From assembly GCA_934465295.1 (NCBI GenBank), contig CAKSKU010000004.1, forward strand, positions 1-64,000: a stretch of DNA of 64,000 bases, written 5' to 3'. The stretch comes from an uncultured Oscillospiraceae bacterium. Its GTDB lineage: Bacteria > Bacillota > Clostridia > Oscillospirales > Ruminococcaceae. The notes under the pieces are model-generated. The model was given only the letters and a program-made list of their open reading frames with translations, was not told the origin of the DNA and did not search any database. The position numbers and the translations under genes are program-made. Positions 24,542-32,721 of this stretch are shown one piece after another. The first letter of the stretch is position 1, and each line of letters starts with the position of its first letter.

Positions 24542-26476
24542 TTATATTGCGTCGTTTCTGATACCGAGGAAATATTCCTTTGCGGTATCGCCGTTGACGG
24601 GACGGGCGAAGCGGAAGCCTTGAATATAGGAAGCACCGATCGTATCGACGATCTTTTCCTGATTTTCGGTCTCAACGCCCTCTGTGAGAATTTTGATATT
24701 CTGCTTTATGAACGCCTGCGAAATAAAGGTGAGGATAAAGTAAGCCTTTTCCGATTTTTCGGCGCTGTGGACAAGCGACTTATCGATCTTGAGGTATTCA
24801 AACGGCAGCTCTATCATATTTGAGAGGTTTGAATAGCCCGTTCCGAAGTCGTCCATATAGAATTTGATGCCGATGTCGCCGAGCCTTGTCATCATCTTCT
24901 TTACATACTGGAAGTTGTCAATGATAACGCTTTCGGTGATCTCGATCCGAAGCTTTTCGGGAGGAATATTGTATTTCTGCACCATTTTCGTGACTTTTTC
25001 AACAATATCACCGCGCATTATCTGGTGAACGGAGAAGTTTACGGATATCGCATCAAAATCGATGCCATCTTTTATAAGCTCTGAGATGAATTTGCAAGAT
25101 TTTTCAAGCACGATATCGCCAAGACGGACGATCATACCCATTTCCTCGGCAATAGGGATAAATTCATCGGGGTAGATAGGACCTATCTCGGTCTTGTTAA
25201 GGCGGACGAGGGCTTCGGCGGTGCGGAATTTGCCCTCGGAAACGGCATAGATAGGCTGGTAGAAGATCTCAAAGTTGTTGTCGTCGGAGCTGAGTTCTCT
25301 TTTGAGTATCTCCGTGATCTTTTTCTTTCTGCCGATATAGCGCACGGCGTTTTCATCGCAGCGGAAGATGTTGGTCTTTTTGCTTTTGCCTGCTGCCTGT
25401 ATGCCGTATTCAAGAAGTTCAGCGAGCCTGTCGGTATTGTCAGCCTGATCGGGGCAGTTCACGGTGGAAATGCTCACCTTGAAATCGACTGCATTATTGT
25501 TGTAGATATACTCCTTCGAGAGCGCTTCATCGATCTTATCAATGACGTCCTGCACATATTCGTCGTCGGTGCTGTCAAAAATGAAAGCGAACTTGGCACT
25601 GGAATAGCGGAAGCAGTCCGTTTTCGGTATAACATTTTCTATGCCTGCGGCTGCGAGGGTCACGATGCGGCGGAGCTTGATGCTGCCGAAGGTGTCCTTG
25701 AGCTCCTGCTTATTGTCGATGCTGACAAGGATAGCGCAGAACGGAGTTCCCTTGCGAAATCTTTTTTCGGCGGATTCGGCAAAGCTCTTGCTGCCGTAAA
25801 AGCCCGTGTCGCTGTCGATATCCACAAGGTTCGAGCTGATGAAAAGGAACATAAGGAGAAGCGGACCGAGCGCAGATGTTCCCGTAAGCAGGATATCGCT
25901 TTCAAAGAACTGGACTGCCATCACAGCACCCGAAAGTATCGGGAAGAACAGCACGAGCAGCTTCACACGGAAGGTAGTTTTTCTGCCGTTGCGGAAGGCT
26001 GCGACAGCCAGCAGGACGGCAATATAAGCCATAAAAATATACGTCATCTTGCTCATAGGGCCTCGCACGTAGCCGCTTTCATCAAAGCTGAACAGGAGCT
26101 TTGTGAACGGCGTTGTGTATATAACGGCGAGCAGAGCATAAAGCGGTATCGCAATGGCGTTGGCATAACGCTTTTTCCATGCGGTGTCATCACGCCCGAT
26201 AACATATATGAAATATGCAAAAAAAGCCGCCAGCGTGAAAAGCAGGAACGTAAAGTAAAGCATTGTAGCGGCATAATTCACCCAGACGGGAACGATGCCG
26301 TAGTTATTGATAAAGAAAGCGGACAGAATATTGGAAAACGAGCTTACCCCAATACAGAAGGAACAGGTCACGAACATCTTTTTTTCGTAATCCCATTTTA
26401 TGACGTTCATGGACACAGCTATTCCGACAATGAGTGAAATATAGAGTGCGACGCACTCGGCAGTCACGTTGAACAT
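24542..26476 (-). CDS. Membrane protein with degenerate GGDEF and intact EAL
   Basis: 644 aa. About seven membrane helices fill residues 1-215. A GGDEF-like domain follows (~220-375) but the active-site loop reads YSSAKF in place of GGDEF, so no cyclase activity is expected. The C-terminal EAL domain (~385-640) keeps the catalytic residues: EALVRL, the Glu in EITES, DDFGTG, LKIDKS and EGVET, so it should cut cyclic di-GMP. The membrane part probably senses a ligand or the membrane state. The ATG is 13 nt from AAGGAG, a rather long spacing. No other c-di-GMP gene is near. Confidence 0.9.
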   Translation of the reverse strand: MFNVTAECVALYISLIVGIAVSMNVIKWDYEKKMFVTCSFCIGVSSFSNILSAFFINNYGIVPVWVNYAATMLYFTFLLFTLAAFFAYFIYVIGRDDTAWKKRYANAIAIPLYALLAVIYTTPFTKLLFSFDESGYVRGPMSKMTYIFMAYIAVLLAVAAFRNGRKTTFRVKLLVLFFPILSGAVMAVQFFESDILLTGTSALGPLLLMFLFISSNLVDIDSDTGFYGSKSFAESAEKRFRKGTPFCAILVSIDNKQELKDTFGSIKLRRIVTLAAAGIENVIPKTDCFRYSSAKFAFIFDSTDDEYVQDVIDKIDEALSKEYIYNNNAVDFKVSISTVNCPDQADNTDRLAELLEYGIQAAGKSKKTNIFRCDENAVRYIGRKKKITEILKRELSSDDNNFEIFYQPIYAVSEGKFRTAEALVRLNKTEIGPIYPDEFIPIAEEMGMIVRLGDIVLEKSCKFISELIKDGIDFDAISVNFSVHQIMRGDIVEKVTKMVQKYNIPPEKLRIEITESVIIDNFQYVKKMMTRLGDIGIKFYMDDFGTGYSNLSNMIELPFEYLKIDKSLVHSAEKSEKAYFILTFISQAFIKQNIKILTEGVETENQEKIVDTIGASYIQGFRFARPVNGDTAKEYFLGIRNDAI

Positions 26477-26661
26477 TATTCAGCTTCATCTCCTTTGCAG
26501 ATGTATGCCGAGGAAAATTTTATCTCCTTGTAATGTAAAATTTATACTTTAATATAATTATAGCAAATCTTGTCGGCAAAGTCAATGAAAGACATAGTAT
26601 GTAATATAAACCACAGATTATTTTTCTGTTAATTTTCGCAAAAAATTTCCCATTTACGAAA

Positions 26662-26699
26662 AAAATGACCGTTAAGCTGTGAAGCCTTACGGTCATTTT
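26662..26699 (-). terminator. Terminator of the DUF1847-ABC operon
   Basis: An 11-bp stem AAAATGACCGT/ACGGTCATTTT with T-rich flank, 33 bp beyond the binding-protein stop. The 26477-26661 stretch is A/T-rich and holds no other feature I recognise. Confidence 0.85.
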
Positions 26700-26732
26700 A
26701 CACTGTTTTGTTGTTTTTACAGAAAAGCTTTA

Positions 26733-27830
26733 TCAGCCGCAGCAGTCATTCATCCGGTACTCTGCGTTATTTGCCTTTGCCGTTGCTGCGTGAACTTCTT
26801 CTTCGGTAAAGTTTTCACCCTCGGCGTTGTAGCTGTCGGGAACGCCTTCAAAGAATTTGAATGAGCGACCGATAAGTGCGTCAACATCTGTTTCAGGTTT
26901 GAGGATACCGATATTGCGGAGGTCGTTCGCAACATTTACGAGTGCGTCGTAACCGCCCTGAACGCTTGGAATGTACTTGTAGCTTTTGAGTATCTCTGCG
27001 TTTGCGGAAGCATCACCGCTGACATATTCGCCCTCGATCTGTATTTTTGCAGCTTCTTCGGGGTTAGCTGCAACGAAAGCCGAGCCTTTGAGAACTGCTC
27101 TTGTGAAAGCGGCTGCAATGTCGGGGTGCTTTTCGGCAAGCTCGGACGAAACGAAGCTTACGCAGCAGTATTCGCTCGCATACGGTTCGGTCACGGCTGT
27201 GTCGAGAAGAACTTTCAGACCGTATTCATTTTCTGCGTTCGTTGCAACCGGGTCAGGTGTGGAAATAGTGTCAACTGCGCCGTTGATGAGCGCAACAGGC
27301 TGGTCGGTGGTGCTGTAAACGGCGAATGAAACTTCGCCCGAATCAGCGGAGATGTCAACGCCTGCGGCATTGAGCGCACGCTTTGCTGTGATAGCCTCGG
27401 AGCTTGCGAGCGAGCTTACGCCGATAGTTTTTCCCTTTAGATCGGCGATGCTTTCAATGCCCGAATCCGCACGGACAAGTATCTTTGTGCAGCCCGTGTG
27501 CATACCCGAGGTGATGACCATGTTAAGTCCGTTTTCGATAGGCTGAATGAACTTTCCGACAAGTCCGAAGCCGCAGTCGATCATTCCCGAGCCGAGAGCT
27601 GCCTGAATATCCGAGCCGCCGAAGTCAACTCTTTCCCACTTTATGCCCTCTTCGTCAAAGTAGCCTTTTTCCATTGCGACCTGAAGAGGAGCATGGCAGA
27701 GAGCGCCCTGAACTTCGCCGATCTTGAGTACATATTCGTCATCGCTGCCGCTGTCTTTCTGCGAGCAGGCTGTAAAGGATAATGCGAGTGCCGCCGAAAC
27801 GAGAAGTGCGGCGATTTTTCTGAATTTCAT
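26733..27830 (-). CDS. ABC transporter substrate-binding lipoprotein (NMT1/SsuA-like)
   Basis: 365 aa with a lipoprotein signal (lipobox FTAC at ~18-21). The body is a periplasmic-binding fold of the NMT1/THI5/SsuA group: APLQVAMEKGYFDEEGI, the SIADLKGKTIGV hinge and the DPVATNAENEYG loop. The group binds sulfonates, taurine, nitrate, aromatic or thiamine-precursor molecules, so the ligand is open. The C-terminus ends in Asp-Cys-Cys-Gly, unusual for this family. It is the last gene of a four-gene operon with ATPase, permease and DUF1847 protein. Confidence 0.92.
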   Translation of the reverse strand: MKFRKIAALLVSAALALSFTACSQKDSGSDDEYVLKIGEVQGALCHAPLQVAMEKGYFDEEGIKWERVDFGGSDIQAALGSGMIDCGFGLVGKFIQPIENGLNMVITSGMHTGCTKILVRADSGIESIADLKGKTIGVSSLASSEAITAKRALNAAGVDISADSGEVSFAVYSTTDQPVALINGAVDTISTPDPVATNAENEYGLKVLLDTAVTEPYASEYCCVSFVSSELAEKHPDIAAAFTRAVLKGSAFVAANPEEAAKIQIEGEYVSGDASANAEILKSYKYIPSVQGGYDALVNVANDLRNIGILKPETDVDALIGRSFKFFEGVPDSYNAEGENFTEEEVHAATAKANNAEYRMNDCCG

Positions 27831-27844
27831 AATATTCCTCCGAT

Positions 27845-28624
27845 TTAAATTGTATATTCAACGTCTTTTTCTCTTCCTGCGAAGTTGAGAATTTTGAGGA
27901 TCTCATTTCGCAGACGGATAAATTCGGGATTGTTTCTGTCACGGGGACTCGAAAGGTGAACTTCGAGAACCTCCTCTATCTTGGCAGGACGTGGGGACAT
28001 AACAACTATCTTGTTCGAGAGATAAACGGCTTCGTCAACATCGTGAGTTACCATTACCATTGTCATATTCTGCTCTGCTTTTATGCGAAGAAGTTCGTCC
28101 TGCATATTCATTCGGGTGAAAGCGTCGAGCGCGCCGAGCGGTTCGTCAAGGAGCAGAGCCTTCGGGTGTCCGATAAGCGCCCTTGCAAGCGAGGCTCTCT
28201 GGCACATTCCTCCCGAAAGCTGATGCGGATAGGACTTTTCAAATCCGCTCAATCCGACAAGGTCAACGAACTCTTTAACGGAATCACGTTTTTCTTTGAA
28301 AATATGCCTTGCTTTAAGTCCGAACGAAATGTTGTCGTAGATATTCAGCCAAGGGAAAAGGTTCGGGTCCTGGAACACAAGTCCTCGGTCATAATTCGGC
28401 TTGGTTATCTTTTCACCGTCAAGGAAAACTGCGCCGTCCGTCGGAGTGTCAAGCCCTGCGAGCAGGCGGAGCATCGTTGATTTTCCGCAGCCTGACGGAC
28501 CTATAAGGCAGACGAAGTCGCCCTGATCTATCTTTAAGTCAACGCCGTTGAGAGCGTGAACGATCTCGCCGTCGGGACGCTTGAAATCCTTTTTAACGCC
28601 CTTGAATTCAATTGCTCCTACCAT
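27845..28624 (-). CDS. ABC transporter ATPase (SsuB/TauB-like)
   Basis: 259 aa. Walker A GPSGCGKST, Q-loop FQDPNLFPW, signature LSGGMCQR, Walker B LLLDEPLGALD and the H-loop THDVDEAV are all intact, so it should power import. It resembles the nitrate/sulfonate/taurine importer ATPases. Its start overlaps the end of the permease by 7 bp, and the binding protein follows 14 bp later, indicating one transporter. Confidence 0.94.
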   Translation of the reverse strand: MVGAIEFKGVKKDFKRPDGEIVHALNGVDLKIDQGDFVCLIGPSGCGKSTMLRLLAGLDTPTDGAVFLDGEKITKPNYDRGLVFQDPNLFPWLNIYDNISFGLKARHIFKEKRDSVKEFVDLVGLSGFEKSYPHQLSGGMCQRASLARALIGHPKALLLDEPLGALDAFTRMNMQDELLRIKAEQNMTMVMVTHDVDEAVYLSNKIVVMSPRPAKIEEVLEVHLSSPRDRNNPEFIRLRNEILKILNFAGREKDVEYTI

Positions 28625-29580
28625 TTGATAACTCCCTTCTGCCAGAGCAGTACCTTATCCCTTACCTTGAAAAGAATAGTTATAACAAGGTAGAAAAGCA
28701 CCGCAATAACGATAAGTCCTGCGTAAACGTTGGCATAGCACATCATTTCTTTCTGCCAGTTGACGTACCAGCCCATACCGTACTTTGCGCCTATCATTTC
28801 AGCTGTCATAAGTGTTACGAACGATGAGCAGATACCGTTGAAAAGTCCGAGGAAGATGCTTGGCATTGCCGCAGGAACGCCGACCTTGAAAATTTTCCAA
28901 AAGTGATTTGCGCCGAGCGTTGATGCTACTTCAAAGTAGGAATTTTTTACGTTTGAAATGCCGCTCGAGGTGAGAACGACTGTCGGGAACCATACCGAAA
29001 TGCCGATGATGAATGCACTTGCGGCTCTTGCCGTCGGGAAAACGAGAAGAAAGATCGGTATCCAAGCGGTCGAGGGGATAGGTCCGAGGATACGGACGAG
29101 CGGATTTATCCAGTAGCTGAGAGTGCTGCTGAAGCCGATTCCTACACCCATAAGGAAGCCAACGATAAGCCCTCCGAAAACGCCTGCCAGAAGTATTCCC
29201 GAGGAGTAGCCGACACACTTTAGGATAAGCTCGCTGTCCTCGAAAAGCGTTCCGAAAACACGGTCAAGCGACGGAAAATAAAGCGTCGGGAGAAGTGCGG
29301 TCTTGACAGTTACAATGTTTAAAATATTCAGCGCAAGGAAAACTCCTGCGAGGAAAGGCGCTCTGTAAAAAAGCATATCCTTGTCGGACTTTTCCCCCTT
29401 TCTGAAATGATTTGCAAGCGCTGCAATGAAATATACGGCGGTAACTGCAATTATGAGCCACGCAAAGTATGGGTGCTTTGCGGCTTGGTGCTTTGATGAA
29501 TCGGGGACAGCGACAGCAACTATTTCTGCGGCTGCGGCGGAAAGAAGAAGTATCCCCGAGCGGAACAAGGTCTTTTTCAT
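28618..29580 (-). CDS. ABC transporter permease (SsuC/TauC-like)
   Basis: 320 aa. Three N-terminal hydrophobic segments (residues 1-105) precede the usual permease core, more than most SsuC proteins have. The cytoplasmic EAA loop that contacts the ATPase reads EVASTLGANHFWKIFKVGVPAA. GAAAGGA precedes the ATG. It sits 19 bp after the DUF1847 gene and overlaps the ATPase gene. Confidence 0.92.
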   Translation of the reverse strand: MKKTLFRSGILLLSAAAAEIVAVAVPDSSKHQAAKHPYFAWLIIAVTAVYFIAALANHFRKGEKSDKDMLFYRAPFLAGVFLALNILNIVTVKTALLPTLYFPSLDRVFGTLFEDSELILKCVGYSSGILLAGVFGGLIVGFLMGVGIGFSSTLSYWINPLVRILGPIPSTAWIPIFLLVFPTARAASAFIIGISVWFPTVVLTSSGISNVKNSYFEVASTLGANHFWKIFKVGVPAAMPSIFLGLFNGICSSFVTLMTAEMIGAKYGMGWYVNWQKEMMCYANVYAGLIVIAVLFYLVITILFKVRDKVLLWQKGVIKW

Positions 29581-29599
29581 TGGTCTGTCCTTTCGTTCT

Positions 29600-30307
29600 T
29601 TATTTTATATTGCCGACCTTGCTGTCACCGAAATCGGGTTCTTCGCCGACGGGAGCAAGCAGAAGCTTTTTATAGTAAGCTCTCGCCTGATAAAGTGCGC
29701 CGACAGGATTATGAGCAAGAACACGGTCTTTCGTGACAAGGGTAGTCGTGATGCCGTTTGCGTATTTGTAGAAAAGGCTGTCGTGACCGACGCAAAGTCC
29801 GACTACAACGTTGAGGTCGGTCTTTTGCTTGTTGAGGATCTTTGCCTGCATGATAGGGTTGCACATTACCTTGCCCGTTACGCAGGTGTATTCCTCGGCA
29901 ACGCCGATGTCGATCTTGTTCACCGAGCCGACCTTACAGCCGATGCCGTAAACTTCAAAGCCGTTGAGCTTCAGGATCCTTGCGAAGATGCGGCTTTCCT
30001 CGATAAGACCAACGCAGGTCGCAATGCCGATCTTCTTTGCGCCTATCTTGTGCGCAAACTCGATTATCTCTTCAACTCGGGTGTATTTTCCGTAGAAACC
30101 GCCCTCGACCTCGGCTGAGGCAATAGCTATTTTGCGGTTCGTGCGGTTCTTTATGTAGAGATCGGTGACTTCGTTTATCTCCTCCTCGGTGAGAGCCGCT
30201 GTCGGGCAGAACTCGGGATAATTGCCGTTCCTTTTAAGGCAGTTGAGAACGCCGCAGTCCGTGCAGCTATGGGTGCAGGTCGGTATTTTTTCGTTTTCGG
30301 CAGACAT
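29600..30307 (-). CDS. DUF1847 cysteine-rich protein
   Basis: 235 aa from ATG 30307, which has AAAGGGG upstream. The N-terminus carries clustered cysteines (CTHSCTDCGVLNC, FCPTAAL) that look metal-binding. The rest matches DUF1847: ATCVGLIEE, GFEVYGIGCKVG, VMCNPIMQA, VGLCVGHDSLFYKYA and HNPVGALYQ. The family is uncharacterised. Here it is the first gene of an ABC importer operon, which hints at handling the imported compound or its metal/sulfur. The open frame continues upstream through a terminator hairpin to 30475. Confidence 0.88.
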   Translation of the reverse strand: MSAENEKIPTCTHSCTDCGVLNCLKRNGNYPEFCPTAALTEEEINEVTDLYIKNRTNRKIAIASAEVEGGFYGKYTRVEEIIEFAHKIGAKKIGIATCVGLIEESRIFARILKLNGFEVYGIGCKVGSVNKIDIGVAEEYTCVTGKVMCNPIMQAKILNKQKTDLNVVVGLCVGHDSLFYKYANGITTTLVTKDRVLAHNPVGALYQARAYYKKLLLAPVGEEPDFGDSKVGNIK

Positions 30308-30475
30308 AATTTTTCCCCTTTCGGATAAAAAAGCGCAGCATTTCATCATTGCTGCGCATAATTCCACAATATGTTCATCGGACGGAGCGTCACATTCGGA
30401 ATACAAAGGCGCAGGGCTTTTTTTATCCATACAGTTCATACAGCTTCTACAGCACATCATATTTAAGCAAAGCAT
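30308..30475 (-). other. Cys-rich upstream reading frame (leader or N-terminal extension)
   Basis: An ATG at 30475 with AAAGGAG 8 nt upstream opens a frame that has five Cys in its first 15 codons (MLCLNMMCCRSCMNC) and ten by codon 49. It runs without a stop into the DUF1847 gene. The frame crosses an intrinsic-terminator hairpin at 30333-30357. Either it is a Cys-codon-rich leader whose translation controls the hairpin, or the DUF1847 protein has a 56-residue Cys-rich extension. Sequence alone cannot decide. Confidence 0.55.
30325..30357 (-). terminator. Attenuator-type terminator ahead of DUF1847
   Basis: Stem GCGCAGCA/TGCTGCGC followed on the minus strand by TTTTTTAT, placed between the Cys-rich upstream frame's start and the DUF1847 ribosome site. 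It is in the leader of the operon, so it would act as an attenuator. Confidence 0.7.
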
Positions 30476-30509
30476 CTGCGTTTTCTCCTTTATACAGTAT
30501 TCCTATATT

Positions 30510-30528
30510 ACATATTAACTTTATATGT
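30510..30528. promoter_or_regulatory. Candidate operator palindrome
   Basis: ACATAT and ATATGT arms around a 7-bp centre, just downstream of the -10 of the DUF1847 operon. Regulator unknown. Confidence 0.35.
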
Positions 30529-30545
30529 TTTGTAGGTATGGCTTT

Positions 30546-30573
30546 ATTATAGCATATAATTCCGATTTGTCAA
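30546..30573 (-). promoter_or_regulatory. Promoter of the DUF1847-ABC operon
   Basis: TTGACA and TATAAT with a 16-bp spacer and TG before the -10. It gives a leader of about 230 nt before the DUF1847 start. Confidence 0.82.
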
Positions 30574-30715
30574 GAATTTTTTAGGAAAAATATTTGGGTA
30601 AGATAACTTTTTGTTTAAATCATACAAAATATAAGTGAAATAGTAGGCATTTATATTGAACTTTTATGTGAAGTGTACTTTTTTCAAAAAAGGTGATAAT
30701 ATTATCAAAAAGGTA

Positions 30716-30749
30716 TTGACTTTGACGTTACGTTATAGTGTAAGATAAT
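30716..30749 (+). promoter_or_regulatory. MerR-type promoter/operator
   Basis: TTGACT and TAAGAT are 19 bp apart, the long spacer typical of promoters that MerR-family activators untwist. TTAC and GTAA arms lie in the spacer. The gene it drives encodes a MerR/TipAS regulator, so autoregulation is likely. Confidence 0.7.
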
Positions 30750-30769
30750 GTTCAAGGGAGGAAGATAAT

Positions 30770-31504
30770 ATGAATATGCAGATAAAGGAATTCGCAAAGC
30801 TCACGGGAGTGACCGTGCGCACACTTCACTATTATGATGAGATCGGATTGCTGAAACCGTCCTCTGTTGACGGACAGAACGGCTATCGTTTCTATGATGA
30901 GCGCTGTCTTGAACGAATGCAGGAAATCTTATTTTACCGTGAGCTTGATTTTCCGCTGAAAGAAATCCGGACGATACTATCCTCTCCCGAATATGACAAA
31001 AAAACGGCGCTAAAGGGTCAGAAACGGCTGCTTATACTGAAAAAAGAGCGGCTCGAACGGCTCATATCGGCGCTTGACGATGCGATGAAAGGAGAAAATA
31101 TTACTATGAACGCATTTGATAACAGTGAGTTTGAGGCGCAGCGTGAAAAATACGCTGCCGAGGCAAAGAAAAAATGGGGCGAAACCGCTGCTTACAAGGA
31201 ATTCGCCGAAAAGAACCATACAGAGGAACAGCAGAACGCAGCTTTTTCGGGTATGGAAAATCTTATGTCGGAATTTGCGGAATGTAAAAACAGCGGAGCA
31301 TTGCCCGACGGTGAAAAGGCGCAGACCTTGGTTAAAAAATGGCAGGACTTTATCACTGAAAATTTCTACACCTGCACAAAAGAGATACTTTCTGGACTTG
31401 GCGAAAAGTACGCCGCTGACGAACGCTTTGCGGCAAACATTGACAAACACGGCGACGGCACGGCTGAATTTATGCGCAATGCGATAAGAGCATACTGCGG
31501 CTGA
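30770..31504 (+). CDS. MerR family regulator with TipAS drug-sensing domain
   Basis: 244 aa. The N-terminal MerR winged helix (IKEFAKLTGVTVRTLHYYDEIGLLKPS) is followed by a coiled linker (~80-110) and a TipAS domain (~125-244; the WGETAAYKEF and DGTAEFMRNAI segments). TipA-type proteins bind thiopeptides and other peptide-like drugs and activate their own promoter. GGGAGG is 8 nt before ATG. No efflux gene follows it, so its other targets lie elsewhere or it acts mainly by sequestering drug, as TipAS does. Confidence 0.93.
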   Translation: MNMQIKEFAKLTGVTVRTLHYYDEIGLLKPSSVDGQNGYRFYDERCLERMQEILFYRELDFPLKEIRTILSSPEYDKKTALKGQKRLLILKKERLERLISALDDAMKGENITMNAFDNSEFEAQREKYAAEAKKKWGETAAYKEFAEKNHTEEQQNAAFSGMENLMSEFAECKNSGALPDGEKAQTLVKKWQDFITENFYTCTKEILSGLGEKYAADERFAANIDKHGDGTAEFMRNAIRAYCG

Positions 31505-31542
31505 AAATACCCCTCCTGTATTTTATATGGGAGGGGTATTTT
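31504..31542 (+). terminator. Terminator of the MerR/TipAS gene
   Basis: Stem AAAATACCCCTCC with its complement, then TTTT, starting at the stop codon. Confidence 0.88.
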
Positions 31543-31611
31543 TTAGCTGTCAGCATACCTTTTGGACAATATGATATGATACAATTAATAAAATAGAAAG
31601 GGTATGGTAAA

Positions 31612-32388
31612 ATGAAAGGATCAAAGTTTTCGATAATTGCGATTATGCTTGCAGCGGCAATGCTTACAGCCTGCGGAAGTGGGGAAGATAACAGCGGGAG
31701 TGTGGCAGAAACAGAAGAGGTAACTGTTTCCGAAAGTGCGGCAGCTGAAACTGAAACCACAGCATCGGAAACGCAGGCTGTCAGAACGAAGCTTACCGAT
31801 ATTGTCGGTGACAGATACGATTGGCTTGAAAACCGATATGCGTATGTGAGCTGCGCCGATATCACGAGGTCGCAGCGGATAGAGCTGATAAGTGATATTG
31901 TATACTGCGATGAGATGTTTTCGTTAACATCGGGGATGGATCTTTCTGATTTCTGCGCAGATGACTATATACTTGAAACGGTTTATGAAAATGAAGTTGA
32001 GTATCATAAAGTATATGACAATGTTGCGACTGATCTTGATGAATTGTATAGTGCTGCAAGAAAATGTATGACTGAATCATGGGTTTCAGATAATGAACTT
32101 AAAGATATAATATTTTCGGAAGATGAACCGCAATTTAAAATGATAGACGGCAGGCTTGCAGTTCGTATCGTTAACCCGATACAAAAAAAGAGCTTATTTC
32201 TCGATTATGAGAATGCAGGGGTTATCTCGTACAGTGATACAAGTGCGGTCGTTTGGATAGCTGACAAAGATCGTTTTGAATATGGCGGAAGTGTAAGAGA
32301 ATATCATATGGTAAGAGATAATGTTGATGAAATGTGGAAACTTGACAGCATTGGATTTGCTTCCGGAATAGAATACGAAGAAAATTAA
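31612..32388 (+). CDS. Lipoprotein, unknown function
   Basis: 258 aa. Signal peptide with lipobox LTAC (~18-21), then a 40-residue Glu/Thr/Ser linker, then an acidic globular domain of ~200 residues with alternating strands and helices. No family is recognised. AAAGGG precedes the ATG region. It is monocistronic with its own terminator and should sit on the outer face of the membrane. Confidence 0.8.
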   Translation: MKGSKFSIIAIMLAAAMLTACGSGEDNSGSVAETEEVTVSESAAAETETTASETQAVRTKLTDIVGDRYDWLENRYAYVSCADITRSQRIELISDIVYCDEMFSLTSGMDLSDFCADDYILETVYENEVEYHKVYDNVATDLDELYSAARKCMTESWVSDNELKDIIFSEDEPQFKMIDGRLAVRIVNPIQKKSLFLDYENAGVISYSDTSAVVWIADKDRFEYGGSVREYHMVRDNVDEMWKLDSIGFASGIEYEEN

Positions 32389-32410
32389 AAAATCAAACAA
32401 TCAGACAGAC

Positions 32411-32456
32411 AGCGTTCTTTTACAATGTTCAGCTTTTGAACATTGAGAAGAACGCT
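32411..32456 (+). terminator. Terminator of the lipoprotein gene
   Basis: Long two-part stem: AGCGTTCTT/AAGAACGCT outside and CAATGTTC/GAACATTG inside, followed by TTTTTT. Confidence 0.88.
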
Positions 32457-32498
32457 TTTTTAGAGCAAAAAAATGAAAACCACTCTCTGTGGTTTCTA

Positions 32499-32617
32499 AT
32501 ACTAAACACCAATAAAATAAAGGGAAAAATTTGCGCCGAGATCCAATATAAACCTGTTAAAAACAGCTGCGAGATTATCGGTTTGAATTTTTCCGAATTT
32601 TAAATGATGTTTAGTAT
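32499..32617 (+). repeat. MITE-like palindromic element, copy 4
   Basis: 119 bp ending in ATACTAAACACCAATAAAAT and, inverted, ATACTAAACATCATTTA. The centre contains GCGCCGAGATCC and ATATAAACCTGTT, shared with copies 1 and 2. A small hairpin (AACCAC/GTGGTT) precedes it. No coding capacity. It lies between a terminator and the next gene's promoter. Confidence 0.75.
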
Positions 32618-32623
32618 AAAAAG

Positions 32624-32652
32624 TTGATTTTCTGCCGAAAATGCTGTATAAT
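32624..32652 (+). promoter_or_regulatory. Promoter of the membrane protein gene
   Basis: TTGATT and TATAAT with a 17-bp spacer, 70 bp before the start and starting only 7 bp after the palindromic element. Confidence 0.7.
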
Positions 32653-32721
32653 TGTACCCATAAAAAGCAGAAACTCCCGTTGTGATATTCTATATGGGAG
32701 CTGAAATAAAGGGGTACTGAT

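Noticed and set aside
30308..30545. TPP riboswitch ahead of an NMT1-like transporter
   Set aside because: I looked for the conserved CUGAGA and ACCUGAUCUGG-type boxes in the leader and did not find them.
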